NCBI RefSeq assembly: GCF_900215375.1
Contig: NZ_OBEF01000005.1
Span: forward strand, 124,001-188,000
Direction of reading: 5' to 3'
DNA from: Enterobacter sp. CC120223-11
Lineage (GTDB): Bacteria; Pseudomonadota; Gammaproteobacteria; Enterobacterales; Enterobacteriaceae
DNA: 64,000 nucleotides
This document shows positions 1 to 7,757 of this stretch, piece by piece (the stretch's first letter is position 1; each line of letters opens with the position of its first letter). Both the position numbers and the translations under genes were made by a program. The notes under the pieces are model-generated. The model did not search any database. It saw only the letters and a program-made list of their open reading frames with translations, and was not told the DNA's origin.

Positions 1-1017
1 CGGCGACCAGTTTTCTTGCTGATAGCGCTGCCAGATATTTTCCAGCGCAGCGTCCGTTTCTTCCCTGGTGAGGCGAAACGTTTTTTGCAGCCACTCCAGC
101 GCGTAGCCGCCGATGGGCAGAGAGGCGAACAGCGTGTACAGCTCGCCGTCGGAATAACAGCCGTTCGCCAGCTTGTCACTCTGCGCCTGTTCACTCAGCG
201 TCGGCGTGCGGTTTAGCAGCAATATGCCTTCGGTCGTGCCCGTGGAGTTGAGCACTTCCCCCGGCTGCATCTGCAACGCTCTGGCCCCAACCATATGGTC
301 GTGTCCGGCAAGCGTCACGCTGACCTGACCTTTCAGCCCCAGTTCAGCGCGCATCTCAGCCGTGACTGCGCCAACAAGGTTTCCAGGCGAAAGCAGTGGG
401 GCAAGAGTGCTAAACGGAATGCCCAGAATCTCCGCCGCCCGACGCGACCACTGGCGACGGCTGACGTCCAGGCACTGCGTCCGGCTGGCGAGAGACATCT
501 CCGTGCGCTTGCGCCCCGTCATCCGCCAGGCCAACACTTCGGGGGCGTGCAGCCAGCAGATATCCGTTCTTTCGCGCAGACCGTAGTTGTCCAGCAGCCA
601 GCGCATTTTGAACGCCGAGTAGTTGCTGTGCGACGGCAGGCCGGTGATCGCGTACAGCTCGCGCTGGTCTGCCTGAGAAAGCGCGCTGAGAAACGCTTCA
701 CCACGGCGATCGTACCAGGCCAGCATCGGCGTCAAAATCGTGCCTGATTCATCAACAAACACGCCAGATTCACCGAAGCTGGCGATACTGATTCGGCTCA
801 CCGGCAGCGGGGATGCCGCCGCCAGTTCAGCCATTACGCGACGTAACGTCTGCCACAGTGCTTCGATATCGAAATCGACATCTCCTTGCTCAGAAACCTG
901 CTTCGGTGTCGCAAACTTGCGCCCGGCCAGAAGTGACGCATCGTGGCAGGCATAGCAGCTCACTTTGCAGTTCGTGGTTCCCATATCGATGACGATCGCC
1001 GCGCTGAACTCAGGCAT
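1..1017 (-). CDS. FGGY-family carbohydrate kinase (3' end beyond window)
   Basis: ATP-dependent sugar kinase of the FGGY family, presumably the last enzyme of the adjoining PTS operon. The 339 visible codons run from MPEFSAAIVIDMGTT. The N-terminal phosphate-binding motif DMGTTNCKVS, an FGGY-type GHDHMVGA segment and a downstream NSTGTTEG adenosine-loop motif are all readable. The C-terminal part lies left of base 1. The ATG overlaps the EIIC stop codon by 8 nt (1010-1017), suggesting translational coupling. The substrate cannot be told from sequence; pentulose kinases of the xylulokinase or YgcE type are the nearest look-alikes I recall. A kinase together with a PTS is odd, because the PTS already phosphorylates its sugar. 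Confidence 0.85.
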   Translation of the reverse strand, partial: MPEFSAAIVIDMGTTNCKVSCYACHDASLLAGRKFATPKQVSEQGDVDFDIEALWQTLRRVMAELAAASPLPVSRISIASFGESGVFVDESGTILTPMLAWYDRRGEAFLSALSQADQRELYAITGLPSHSNYSAFKMRWLLDNYGLRERTDICWLHAPEVLAWRMTGRKRTEMSLASRTQCLDVSRRQWSRRAAEILGIPFSTLAPLLSPGNLVGAVTAEMRAELGLKGQVSVTLAGHDHMVGARALQMQPGEVLNSTGTTEGILLLNRTPTLSEQAQSDKLANGCYSDGELYTLFASLPIGGYALEWLQKTFRLTREETDAALENIWQRYQQENWSP

Positions 1018-2368
1018 ACACCGTTCCTTTTGTCAGTCTGAACACGCCGTACAGCACCAGCGCCACTACCGGAATAAGGCCAATGGCGATGACGTTGCCG
1101 TTAAAGATTTCCAGCAGCCAGAAGCGGAACGGGTTACCGCCGTCGAGGAAGCTGGAGACCTGACCGCTGGAGCCTTCGGCAAACTTGAAGTTCACGTCCT
1201 TCGCCATGCCGGTAATAAACGGCGCGATTTTGGTGGCGATCCACAGGTCAGCCACAATCACCGGAATGGCGGTGATCACTGCCCGGAAGATGTTGCCGCG
1301 ACAGGCGAGGACAATCATCGAGGCCATTACCGCCAGGTTAGCAAGGTCGCCGAGTGGCAGCACTTTGTTGCCCGGCAGCATAAAGGCGATAAACACGGAG
1401 ATAGGCGTCAGCAGCAGCGCCGTGGAGATAATCGCCGGATTACCTACGGCGACGGCGATATCCAGACCGATGAAGAGATCGTCACGCCCCGGATATTTGG
1501 CGTTCAGGTACTTTTTGATCGCTTCCGACAGCGGCAGCAGCCCTTCCATCAGGATGCGCACCATTCGCGGCAGGATAAACATCACGCCACCAATGCTGAT
1601 GCCAAGCAGCAGGATATGTTTGAAATCGTAGCCCGCAATCACCCCCAGCAGCACGCCCAGAATGGTGCCGACCATCATCGGTTCGCCGAAAATGCCGAGC
1701 TTTTTCTGCACGCTTTCCGGGTCGATATGAATGCGGTTGAGGCCAGGGATTTTGTCGATAATTTTGTCGAACAACAGGCCAATCGGGAAGAAGACCACCG
1801 AGGAGAGCGTCGGCAGAGAAATCCCTTCCAGGCCAAAGTATTTGCTGACCAGCGGCGCGGACCAGTCCGCCAGCTTCAGGACCACGATAGCAGCCACGGC
1901 AGCAGCGAGCAGACCAAGCACGAAGCTGCCTGTGCTGTAGTAAACCAGGGTTCCGGCCAGCGCAAAGTGCCAGTAGTTCCACATATCGACGTCGACGGTG
2001 CGCGTTTTATTCATCGCCAGCATCGCCACGTTAATCAGGATGGTCAGCGGTATCACGAACGGCGCAATCGGCGAGCCCCAGGTAATGGCCGACAGCGGCG
2101 GCCAGCCGAGATCCACCACCGGCAGGTTGATGCCGGTGCGTTCCACCATCGCCTGTGCTGCCGGGCCGACGTTGCTGGTCAGAATGTCGAAAATGGCGTA
2201 GATGCCAACAAAACCAATCCCCACGGTCAGGGACGAGCGTAGTGCTTTGGCAGGTTTAACTTTAAAAAACAGAGCCAGGATAAACAGCACCAGCGGCAAT
2301 AAGACCGTCGGGCCGAAGCCCAGAATATATTGCACGACGGTGTACAGAGTATGTGCTAAATCGTTCAT
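1010..2368 (-). CDS. PTS EIIC component, galactitol (GatC) family
   Basis: Membrane channel subunit of a sugar phosphotransferase system, 452 aa, close to the usual length of about 450 for GatC. It is hydrophobic throughout with about ten or more membrane segments. GatC-like signatures are visible: GPTVLLPLV near the N-terminus, VGIGFVGI, VDLGWP, a FGEP segment and LAGYD-like VIAGYDFKH, then PGNKVLPLGDLA. It receives sugar from the periplasm and couples transport to phosphorylation by EIIB. It is third in the operon after EIIA and EIIB, with an 80-bp gap before it. Whether the substrate is galactitol or another polyol or sugar is not decided by the sequence. Confidence 0.9.
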   Translation of the reverse strand: MNDLAHTLYTVVQYILGFGPTVLLPLVLFILALFFKVKPAKALRSSLTVGIGFVGIYAIFDILTSNVGPAAQAMVERTGINLPVVDLGWPPLSAITWGSPIAPFVIPLTILINVAMLAMNKTRTVDVDMWNYWHFALAGTLVYYSTGSFVLGLLAAAVAAIVVLKLADWSAPLVSKYFGLEGISLPTLSSVVFFPIGLLFDKIIDKIPGLNRIHIDPESVQKKLGIFGEPMMVGTILGVLLGVIAGYDFKHILLLGISIGGVMFILPRMVRILMEGLLPLSEAIKKYLNAKYPGRDDLFIGLDIAVAVGNPAIISTALLLTPISVFIAFMLPGNKVLPLGDLANLAVMASMIVLACRGNIFRAVITAIPVIVADLWIATKIAPFITGMAKDVNFKFAEGSSGQVSSFLDGGNPFRFWLLEIFNGNVIAIGLIPVVALVLYGVFRLTKGTVYA

Positions 2369-2448
2369 GTCAGACCTCGTGTTCAGGCATAGCCAGACCT
2401 CGCGTGAGCGCCTGGATATCTTAGCTGTAGGGTTTATTTATATTTTTG

Positions 2449-2733
2449 TTATTGGCCCTTGAGAATAGCGACTATTTTCTCAAGCACTTTTTCTTCACCA
2501 ACGCCGGTTATAATCGGCAGGCCATTTACCACCGGAATATCAAGTTCATAGGGCACCCTGGTGGTGGAAACAACCAGGGTTGCGCCATCGGTATTATTCG
2601 GCAGCGAAGCGACATTAGTTTGCGAATAATTCACCTGCAAACCCTGTTCTTTGCAATATTCCATCACTTTTTCTGTCACCGCCGTTGAGGTGGCAATCCC
2701 TGTGGCGCAGACAAATAAGATAGTTTGACTCAT
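2449..2733 (-). CDS. PTS EIIB component, galactitol (GatB) family
   Basis: Small cytosolic EIIB phosphocarrier, 94 aa, the normal GatB size. It begins MSQTILFVCATGIATST; Cys9 in the CATGIATST P-loop is the expected phosphorylated cysteine that takes phosphate from EIIA and passes it to the sugar in EIIC. Its start overlaps the EIIA stop by 4 nt (ATGA, 2730-2733), so the two are probably translationally coupled. An 80-bp gap separates it from EIIC. Confidence 0.9.
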   Translation of the reverse strand: MSQTILFVCATGIATSTAVTEKVMEYCKEQGLQVNYSQTNVASLPNNTDGATLVVSTTRVPYELDIPVVNGLPIITGVGEEKVLEKIVAILKGQ

Positions 2734-3203
2734 AACTCACCCCTTTCAGCCATTCTGGCCAGAATTGATTGATATATCTCCTCATCTTCCATGGTAAGAA
2801 GCTGTTGCATAAAGTCAGCGTCCTGGATGAGATCCATAATCCACCCCAGCACGTTGAGCTGTTTGTTGCTTTCGCCCAGCGCCAGCATAAATATCACCCT
2901 GACCGGCACGGGCTCCGGTTCACCGCCCATGTCCTCAAACATCACCGGCTCAGACAAAATGCCGACGCTTATCGCATTGCGATGGACGTACTTGTGGTCG
3001 GTGTGTGGAATCGCCACGCCAATCGGCTCCACCGCCAGCCCCGTCGGGAAGGTGGCTTCGCGGGCAATAACATGTTGAGCAAACGCCTCAACCACCATGC
3101 CGTCGGCAATAAGCGGTGCCGCCAACAGCGGGATCAGTCCTTCCGGAGTCAGCCCCTGTGGCAGATGCTGGACAAAATGACGACGAAAATAAATATCCTG
3201 CAT
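2730..3203 (-). CDS. PTS EIIA component, PTS_EIIA type-2 (GatA-like)
   Basis: Cytosolic EIIA phosphocarrier, 157 aa, of the fructose/mannitol/GatA fold. The motif VAIPHTDHKYV contains the expected active histidine (His67), which accepts phosphate from HPr. It is the first structural gene of the operon, 15 bp downstream of the gntR-type gene, and overlaps EIIB by 4 nt. The order EIIA-EIIB-EIIC on separate polypeptides matches gat/sgc-type systems. Confidence 0.9.
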   Translation of the reverse strand: MQDIYFRRHFVQHLPQGLTPEGLIPLLAAPLIADGMVVEAFAQHVIAREATFPTGLAVEPIGVAIPHTDHKYVHRNAISVGILSEPVMFEDMGGEPEPVPVRVIFMLALGESNKQLNVLGWIMDLIQDADFMQQLLTMEDEEIYQSILARMAERGEL

Positions 3204-3218
3204 ACTATCCTCGTTGTA

Positions 3219-3965
3219 TTAACTGGCATCCCGACGCTGCAATATCGTGCCGAGATAATATTTATTCCCTTTCAGCCAGACATTACCAAATTCAACTGGC
3301 AGGCCCCGACTGAAAAAAACCAACTGCTCCAGATGCAAAACGGGCGCATCTTCACCGATATCCAGATAATGTCCGCGGTCATTACCAATTAAACGGGCAG
3401 CATAGCGGCTTTCGGAATAGCGAATTTTATTTCCCGACAGTCGCTCAATCGTCGGGAAAAGATTTTGTTGCGTAAAATCGACCTCGGTTATACCCGGACA
3501 AAGTTCGATGTTAATACGGTTCTCAATCAGCATGACTTTCTCATCGCCGATACAGCGTAAGCGCTCGAGAAATAAAATGTCCTGCCCGGGCTTAATATTC
3601 AGCTTTTCCGCAACGTAACGGTTAGCGGGTTCAATCCTTGAAGTGATCACGCTGGTGGTAAAGTGAATCTTCTGGCTTTCCAGCGCTTCCGCAAAGGAGA
3701 GCAATCCCTCCCCGAGCGGGTAGGCAATGTTCTCTTTCTTAACAAACGTGCCTTTGCCCTGAACCTGTACCAGTACACCTTCCCGGACCAGCTGATTGAC
3801 CGCCTTTTTCACCGTCCCACGGCTGACTTCCAGCATATCCATTATCTGGAACTCGGAGGGGATGCGGTCATCCTCTACCAGCTCGCCGCTGTAAATACTT
3901 TCCCTGATCCACTCCACGACCTGCTGATAGAGAGGGATTTGCGAACTCTTACTTAATGTTTTCAT
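3219..3965 (-). CDS. GntR/HutC-family transcriptional regulator of the PTS operon
   Basis: Transcription factor of 248 aa with an N-terminal winged helix (about residues 8-75; IPSEFQIMDMLEVSRGTVKKAV contains the recognition helix) followed by a UTRA effector-binding domain. It probably represses its own operon and releases DNA on binding the phosphorylated sugar. I chose the ATG at 3965 (MKTLSKSSQ), which has an AGGT element upstream; a GTG at 3974 is also in frame. It is the first gene of the operon, and a perfect palindrome lies 24 bp upstream of the start. The effector is unknown. Confidence 0.88.
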   Translation of the reverse strand: MKTLSKSSQIPLYQQVVEWIRESIYSGELVEDDRIPSEFQIMDMLEVSRGTVKKAVNQLVREGVLVQVQGKGTFVKKENIAYPLGEGLLSFAEALESQKIHFTTSVITSRIEPANRYVAEKLNIKPGQDILFLERLRCIGDEKVMLIENRINIELCPGITEVDFTQQNLFPTIERLSGNKIRYSESRYAARLIGNDRGHYLDIGEDAPVLHLEQLVFFSRGLPVEFGNVWLKGNKYYLGTILQRRDAS

Positions 3966-3988
3966 GGCGCGCACCTGAACATTCAGAG

Positions 3989-4002
3989 TTGTCTATAGAC
4001 AA
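3989..4002. promoter_or_regulatory. Palindromic operator of the GntR-type regulator
   Basis: TTGTCTATAGACAA is a perfect 14-bp palindrome just upstream of the gntR-type start. HutC-subfamily regulators usually bind sites with a GTMTAKAC-like core, which fits GTCTATAGAC. Autoregulation of the whole PTS operon is the natural inference. Confidence 0.7.
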
Positions 4003-4224
4003 TCATGTACAACCTTGAGCATATCTTAGGCAATTACCCGGGAAAGGGGATCGAGGGGAGTCACACTTTAAGGGACCAAAATCGGATCATATTTGTGTGA
4101 CATTCGTCACATTAACGTACTGATTTTGGCCTGCCTGCGAAGGATTGAGGGAACAGAGCAACGAGAGTTTATTTTTTCCGGGCTGTGTGTCGCTCTTTAC
4201 TGTATTCACCGCAGGAGCGCCCAC

Positions 4225-4656
4225 ATGAAAAAATTACTCGTCTTACTGTTACCGCTGCTGACTGGCTGCGCCTCGCTGGTTGGCAACAGCACGGAACAGG
4301 TCACCGTTGAGAGCACGCCTTCCAGCGCGTATTTCACCATTACCGATAACCACGGGCAGATTGTGGCGACGGGCACCACGCCGCAGACGGTCACGCTGAA
4401 AAAGTCGGACGGCAGCTACTTTGGCAAAATTGAGTACAGCCTGGCGGTAAAAGCAGAGGGGTATCATTCAACTCTTGAGCCACTCGGGATGCGCTTCAGC
4501 CACTGGTACACCTTCGGCAATATCATTTACTTTGGCGTGCCGGGCTGGCTGGTTGTCGATCCGTTCTCAGGCGGGATGTACACGTTTAAGCAGGGTCGGG
4601 TCAGGGCGTATCTGCGGCCTTGCCTGCCGGGGCCGTACAATTACATGTGTTCGTAA
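4225..4656 (+). CDS. Putative small lipoprotein with PEGA-like segment
   Basis: Hypothetical envelope protein of 143 aa. The ATG at 4225 is preferred because it follows a GCAGGAG ribosome site and opens a lipoprotein signal peptide (MKKLLVLLLPLLTGCASLVG, lipobox LTGC, Cys18); a longer frame from 4093 has no such signal. Serine at position +3 and alanine at +2 predict outer-membrane sorting. The region STPSSAYFTITDNHGQIVATGTTP resembles a PEGA-type beta repeat, followed by a hydrophobic YFGVPGWLVVDPFSGG stretch. Function unknown. It stands alone, and its 3' stem-loop is shared with the gene on the other strand. Confidence 0.75.
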   Translation: MKKLLVLLLPLLTGCASLVGNSTEQVTVESTPSSAYFTITDNHGQIVATGTTPQTVTLKKSDGSYFGKIEYSLAVKAEGYHSTLEPLGMRFSHWYTFGNIIYFGVPGWLVVDPFSGGMYTFKQGRVRAYLRPCLPGPYNYMCS

Positions 4657-4664
4657 AAACAGAA

Positions 4665-4694
4665 AATCAGGCCAGCGGGATGCTGGCCCTGATT
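4665..4694 (-). terminator. Stem-loop terminator of the hycA-like gene (bidirectional)
   Basis: AATCAGG-CCAGC pairs with GCTGG-CCCTGATT around a GGGAT loop. On the minus strand it is followed by a T-rich run (complement of the A-run at 4656-4665), as expected for an intrinsic terminator of the gene at 4707-5189. The core 4670-4689 is repeated exactly, inverted, at 5262-5281. Confidence 0.7.
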
Positions 4695-4706
4695 GACGCG
4701 AAAGCG

Positions 4707-5189
4707 TCATCCCATCGCCAGATTCGACGCGTTTCGACATTTATCGACACCCGCCAAAAGTGCAGTCGCTGGCTCCGGCATGTTCAACTGCGTGGCGCGG
4801 TAAAGCATGTCGTACACAGGGGCGATAAGCGTAAGGTAATGTTCCAGCACGCTCTGGCGATCGCGCAGCGGAATATCATCATTTAAAAGCCCTTCGCCTG
4901 AGAGCATGGCCTCGCCAAGCACGACAGTTTCGCCATCTTCCTGCTCAAACGTGTACTGCACCGTCTGCGTGTGAAAGCCGCGCGCCAGGCGGATCTCAAG
5001 GGCGTAGTATTCAAACAACGTGAAACGCAGTGCGTTTTCGGACGCGGGTCCGACGGTCAGATGCAGGGGCGCCTTCGAGAGCGTCACGCCCTGCGTCAGC
5101 GTGTTGGAGTAGTGTTTCCATTGGGTATGCAGCTGATGGCGCTTGCTGGCAATGTAATCAGATTTCTTGCCAAGTTCGGTGATATTCAA
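4707..5189 (-). CDS. HycA-like formate hydrogenlyase regulatory protein homolog
   Basis: 160-aa cytosolic protein that reads as a homolog of HycA (about 153 aa in E. coli), the antagonist of FhlA activation of the formate regulon. Shared features recalled from HycA: the opening pattern with K(S/A)DYIA, a QWxxYxN segment followed by QG(V/I)TLSKAxLH, and the block (L/I)RDRxxVLEHYLxxIAxVYDxLY near residues 118-140. No hyc, hyp or fdhF gene lies nearby, so this is a stray copy or paralog. It is flanked by inverted copies of one stem-loop. FhlA antagonism is inferred from family only. Confidence 0.75.
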   Translation of the reverse strand: MNITELGKKSDYIASKRHQLHTQWKHYSNTLTQGVTLSKAPLHLTVGPASENALRFTLFEYYALEIRLARGFHTQTVQYTFEQEDGETVVLGEAMLSGEGLLNDDIPLRDRQSVLEHYLTLIAPVYDMLYRATQLNMPEPATALLAGVDKCRNASNLAMG

Positions 5190-5250
5190 CGTCCGGTCCT
5201 TTCTGGTTTTAACAATTGACCTTGTTGAATTAGCAATATCCGCGCCAGAG

Positions 5251-5281
5251 TTGAAAAATTCGGGCCAGCATCCCGCTGGCC
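5251..5281 (-). terminator. Intrinsic terminator of nlpA
   Basis: On the minus strand, a GGGCCAGC/GCTGGCCC stem with a GGGAT loop is followed by GAATTTTTC, 22 bp after the nlpA stop codon. Its 20-nt core (5262-5281) is the exact reverse complement of 4670-4689. Confidence 0.75.
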
Positions 5282-5303
5282 CTTGTCGCTACAGGTGACT
5301 CAC

Positions 5304-6116
5304 TCATTCCCAGCCGGGCACGGCCCCGCCGTTAAAGATTTTTTCTGCCGCTTTCGCCACTTCCGGCGACTGGTACGACTGCATAAATTCCTTCACGTTC
5401 TCCGCGTCTTTGTTGTCTTCACGGGCGACGATGATGTTCACGTACGGCGAGTTTTTGTCTTCGATAAACACGCTGTCATGCACCGGCGACAGGCCCGTTT
5501 GCTGGATGTAGGTGGTGCTGATGATTGCCACGTCCACCTTCGGATCGTCGAGTACGCGCGGCAGCTGTGCGCCTTCCATTTCCATAATTTGCAGCTTGCG
5601 CGGGTTGTCGCTGATGTCGAGCGAGGTTGGCAGCAGCCCTTTGCCGGGCTTGAGGGTTACCAGCTTCTCTTTTTGCAGCAGCAGTAACGCACGGCCAAGG
5701 TTGGTCGGATCGTTTGGAATGGCGATGGTCGCCCCGTCTTTCAGTTCTGAAACGGTTTTAATCTTGCGCGAGTAGCCTGCCATCGGGAACACAAAAGTAT
5801 TCCCGATCGCGACCAGGTGGAAGTTATGCGCTTTGTTGTCCTGTTCCAGGAACGGGCGATGCTGGAACACGTTGGCGTCCAGCTCCCCGGCGTTGGTGGC
5901 GTCGTTCGGCAGCAGCGAGCCGCTGAAACCGACCAGTTCGACGTCGAGGCCGTATTTCTCTTTGGCGACTTTCTTCGCGACTTCAGCGACGTCCTGCTCC
6001 GCGCCGTTAATCACGCCAACTTTGATGTGTTTTGCGCTGTCGCTTTTCTGATCGCAGCCCGCGAGCAGCAGGCCCGCCAGCAGCAGTGCGCCGAAATGAG
6101 GAAGGGAGAGTTTCAC
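5304..6116 (-). CDS. nlpA: NlpA, inner-membrane lipoprotein of the MetQ family
   Basis: 270-aa methionine-binding-type lipoprotein (lipoprotein-28). The signal peptide ends in LLLAGC, and the residue after the lipidated cysteine is Asp, the classical signal for retention in the inner membrane. The rest is the MetQ fold (KVGVINGAEQD, LVGFSGSLLPNDA, DANVFQHRPFLEQ). No metN or metI permease genes are adjacent, which fits nlpA rather than metQ. In E. coli nlpA lies close to yicL, yicS and nepI, which are also in this window but about 11 kb away. It has its own terminator. Confidence 0.85.
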   Translation of the reverse strand: MKLSLPHFGALLLAGLLLAGCDQKSDSAKHIKVGVINGAEQDVAEVAKKVAKEKYGLDVELVGFSGSLLPNDATNAGELDANVFQHRPFLEQDNKAHNFHLVAIGNTFVFPMAGYSRKIKTVSELKDGATIAIPNDPTNLGRALLLLQKEKLVTLKPGKGLLPTSLDISDNPRKLQIMEMEGAQLPRVLDDPKVDVAIISTTYIQQTGLSPVHDSVFIEDKNSPYVNIIVAREDNKDAENVKEFMQSYQSPEVAKAAEKIFNGGAVPGWE

Positions 6117-6250
6117 GCCGGAGTTCCTTGTTTAATAAAGTGTTCCTGAATGAAAAATGACTATAGCGACTTTGCCGCGAGGGGGATAAAAACGAAAAGG
6201 AATGAATAAGACGAAAACGCGATAACGGGTGAATAAGGTGAGGTACGTCC

Positions 6251-6282
6251 CCTCTCCCTAACCCTCTCCCGAAGGGAGAGGG
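6251..6282. repeat. Dispersed CCCTCTCCC/GGGAGAGGG repeat element
   Basis: CCCTCTCCC-GAA-GGGAGAGGG (6262-6282) is a perfect 9-bp stem with a 3-nt loop, preceded by a partial copy of the left arm. The same stem, with TGA as loop, recurs at 20425-20445 inside the tandem repeat near yicH, so this is a dispersed extragenic element. Confidence 0.7.
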
Positions 6283-6300
6283 AATTGCCTGGTGCAGTAT

Positions 6301-6331
6301 GTAGGCCCGGCAAGCCATAGCGCCGCCGGGC
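6301..6331. repeat. REP-like extragenic palindrome
   Basis: GCCCGGC (6305-6311) pairs with GCCGGGC (6325-6331) in a GTAGGCCCGGCAAG...CGCCGCCGGGC context typical of enterobacterial REP/BIME units. It sits just after the stop codon of the serine hydrolase and probably stabilises or terminates that transcript. Confidence 0.65.
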
Positions 6332-6345
6332 TGAGCGTGGCGGAA

Positions 6346-7650
6346 TTATTTCGCCAGCGTATTCGCAATCGCATTAAACATCAGCGATGCTTCCAGCGGC
6401 TGAGCGCTGAAGGACGGCTCCGCTTTCGGCCACGCGGACCACTGCACGATCACCAGTTTTTGCGCCGGATTGACGACAATCACCTGGCCGAAAATGCCGA
6501 GCGCCCACATGGTGTCCTTGCTTGCCAGGCCCTCTTTCGGGCTGACGTCTTTGGCGTTCACCGGCACGCTGTTGTTCCACCACTGGTAGCCGTACATGCC
6601 GTCCGGGTGCGCGGCGGAAACGGATTTCTCGGCGGTGTTCCAGGTTCTGGCATCTTTCACCCAGTTATCCGGCAGCATTTTGGTGCCATCCGGCAACACG
6701 CCGTTGTTCATGATAAACAGGCCGAATTTGCCCCAGTCTTCCAGGGTGGCGTTGAAGCCGTGCGCGCCCACGTCGTGCTTGCCGGGCTGATAGCTGTGCC
6801 ACACGCCGTCATGCACCATGCCGTACGGTTGCCAGATTTTTTCCTGTAGGTTTTGCGCCAGCGATTTGCCGGTGGCTTTTTCCAGCGTATCGCCAAGCAG
6901 CCACGCGCCGCCGGAAGAATATGACCACGCCACGCCAGGTTTGGCGTAAGCGGTACGTTTCGGATCTTTTACCAGCGCATTCACGCAGTTATAGGTGTCT
7001 TTATTCGCTTCACATTGGGTGAGCTTCGCAAAGTCAGACTGCGGGTTGGTGTAGTCCTCATTCCAGGTTACGCCGGAGGTGTGCTGCATCAGCTGACGCA
7101 CGGTCACGTGTTCCCACGCGGTGCCCTTCACGTCCGGGTTATATTTGACGATTTCATCGTCCAGCGAGGCAATTTTGCCCTCTTTCACCGCCACGCCCAC
7201 CAGCGTGGAGACAACCGATTTACCGACCGAACGCGATGTCCAGAGAGTCGTCGGCGTGTTGCCGTGGCTGTAATACTGATACGCCACTTTGCCATCTTTG
7301 ATAACCATCATCCCGGTTACGTCATTGCGTTTGATGTAATCCTGGAGGTCGTAGCGCTGGCCCTGATACTGATAAGTGGCGCTGCTGAGCGACCGCATCA
7401 TCACCGGAATCGGCTGCGCATTACTGGCCTTAAACACGTCGCCCGGATAGGAGCGATAGTCGTTGCGAAAACCAATCACTCGCTGCTGCTGATCCCATGT
7501 CAGCATGTCTTTCACATCCGGTAATTTCGCATCCACCGGCGACGGGCAGGTGGTGAGCTGCGGCACGCCGCACTCGCTGGCTGCACTGGCCTGCAAAGAG
7601 AAGCCCAGGCAAAGGGCGAGGAGACAGAGTGAGGTGTTAATCTTGCGCAT
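6346..7650 (-). CDS. Exported serine hydrolase, beta-lactamase/esterase (class C-like) family
   Basis: 434-aa secreted protein with a Sec signal peptide (MRKINTS...LQASAASE, cleavage near residue 24). The fold is that of class C beta-lactamases, DD-peptidases and esterases: the S-x-x-K motif SVGK (Ser141, Lys144) carries the nucleophile and general base, and WSYSSG (Tyr244) fits the second Y-x-S/N motif. Four cysteines in the mature part could form disulfides. The start at 7650 was preferred because AAAGG precedes it. The substrate is unknown; amide or ester hydrolysis such as that of 6-aminohexanoate-dimer hydrolases is possible, and a resistance role should not be assumed. Confidence 0.8.
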   Translation of the reverse strand: MRKINTSLCLLALCLGFSLQASAASECGVPQLTTCPSPVDAKLPDVKDMLTWDQQQRVIGFRNDYRSYPGDVFKASNAQPIPVMMRSLSSATYQYQGQRYDLQDYIKRNDVTGMMVIKDGKVAYQYYSHGNTPTTLWTSRSVGKSVVSTLVGVAVKEGKIASLDDEIVKYNPDVKGTAWEHVTVRQLMQHTSGVTWNEDYTNPQSDFAKLTQCEANKDTYNCVNALVKDPKRTAYAKPGVAWSYSSGGAWLLGDTLEKATGKSLAQNLQEKIWQPYGMVHDGVWHSYQPGKHDVGAHGFNATLEDWGKFGLFIMNNGVLPDGTKMLPDNWVKDARTWNTAEKSVSAAHPDGMYGYQWWNNSVPVNAKDVSPKEGLASKDTMWALGIFGQVIVVNPAQKLVIVQWSAWPKAEPSFSAQPLEASLMFNAIANTLAK

Positions 7651-7729
7651 AGCCGTACCTTTCATCGTTTTGTTTTATGAGATGTCAGGCATCACTTTAG
7701 GCGGGACAGGCAGGCGAGTGTAGTCAGTC

Positions 7730-7750
7730 AGCGGGGGAAAAACCCCCGCT
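7730..7750 (-). terminator. Stem-loop 3' of the NTF2-like gene
   Basis: AGCGGGGG and CCCCCGCT form a perfect 8-bp GC-rich stem around five A residues (T residues on the minus strand), 7 bp after the stop codon of the 7758-8228 gene. There is no clear T tract after it, so termination is only likely. Confidence 0.5.
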
Positions 7751-7757
7751 AGACCCA

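Noticed and set aside
965-2242. Long + strand ORF (425 codons) opposite the EIIC gene
   Set aside because: It is antisense to a clear GatC-family gene and its translation is rich in His, Gln and Arg without any domain, a typical shadow of a GC-rich membrane-protein gene.
5304-6116. MetQ rather than NlpA
   Set aside because: No metN or metI genes are adjacent, and the Asp after the lipid cysteine and the yicL/yicS/nepI neighbourhood fit nlpA.
6346-7650. True AmpC beta-lactamase
   Set aside because: It has the S-x-x-K fold but the Y-x-N motif reads YSS and the rest does not resemble AmpC; it is better described as a general serine hydrolase.
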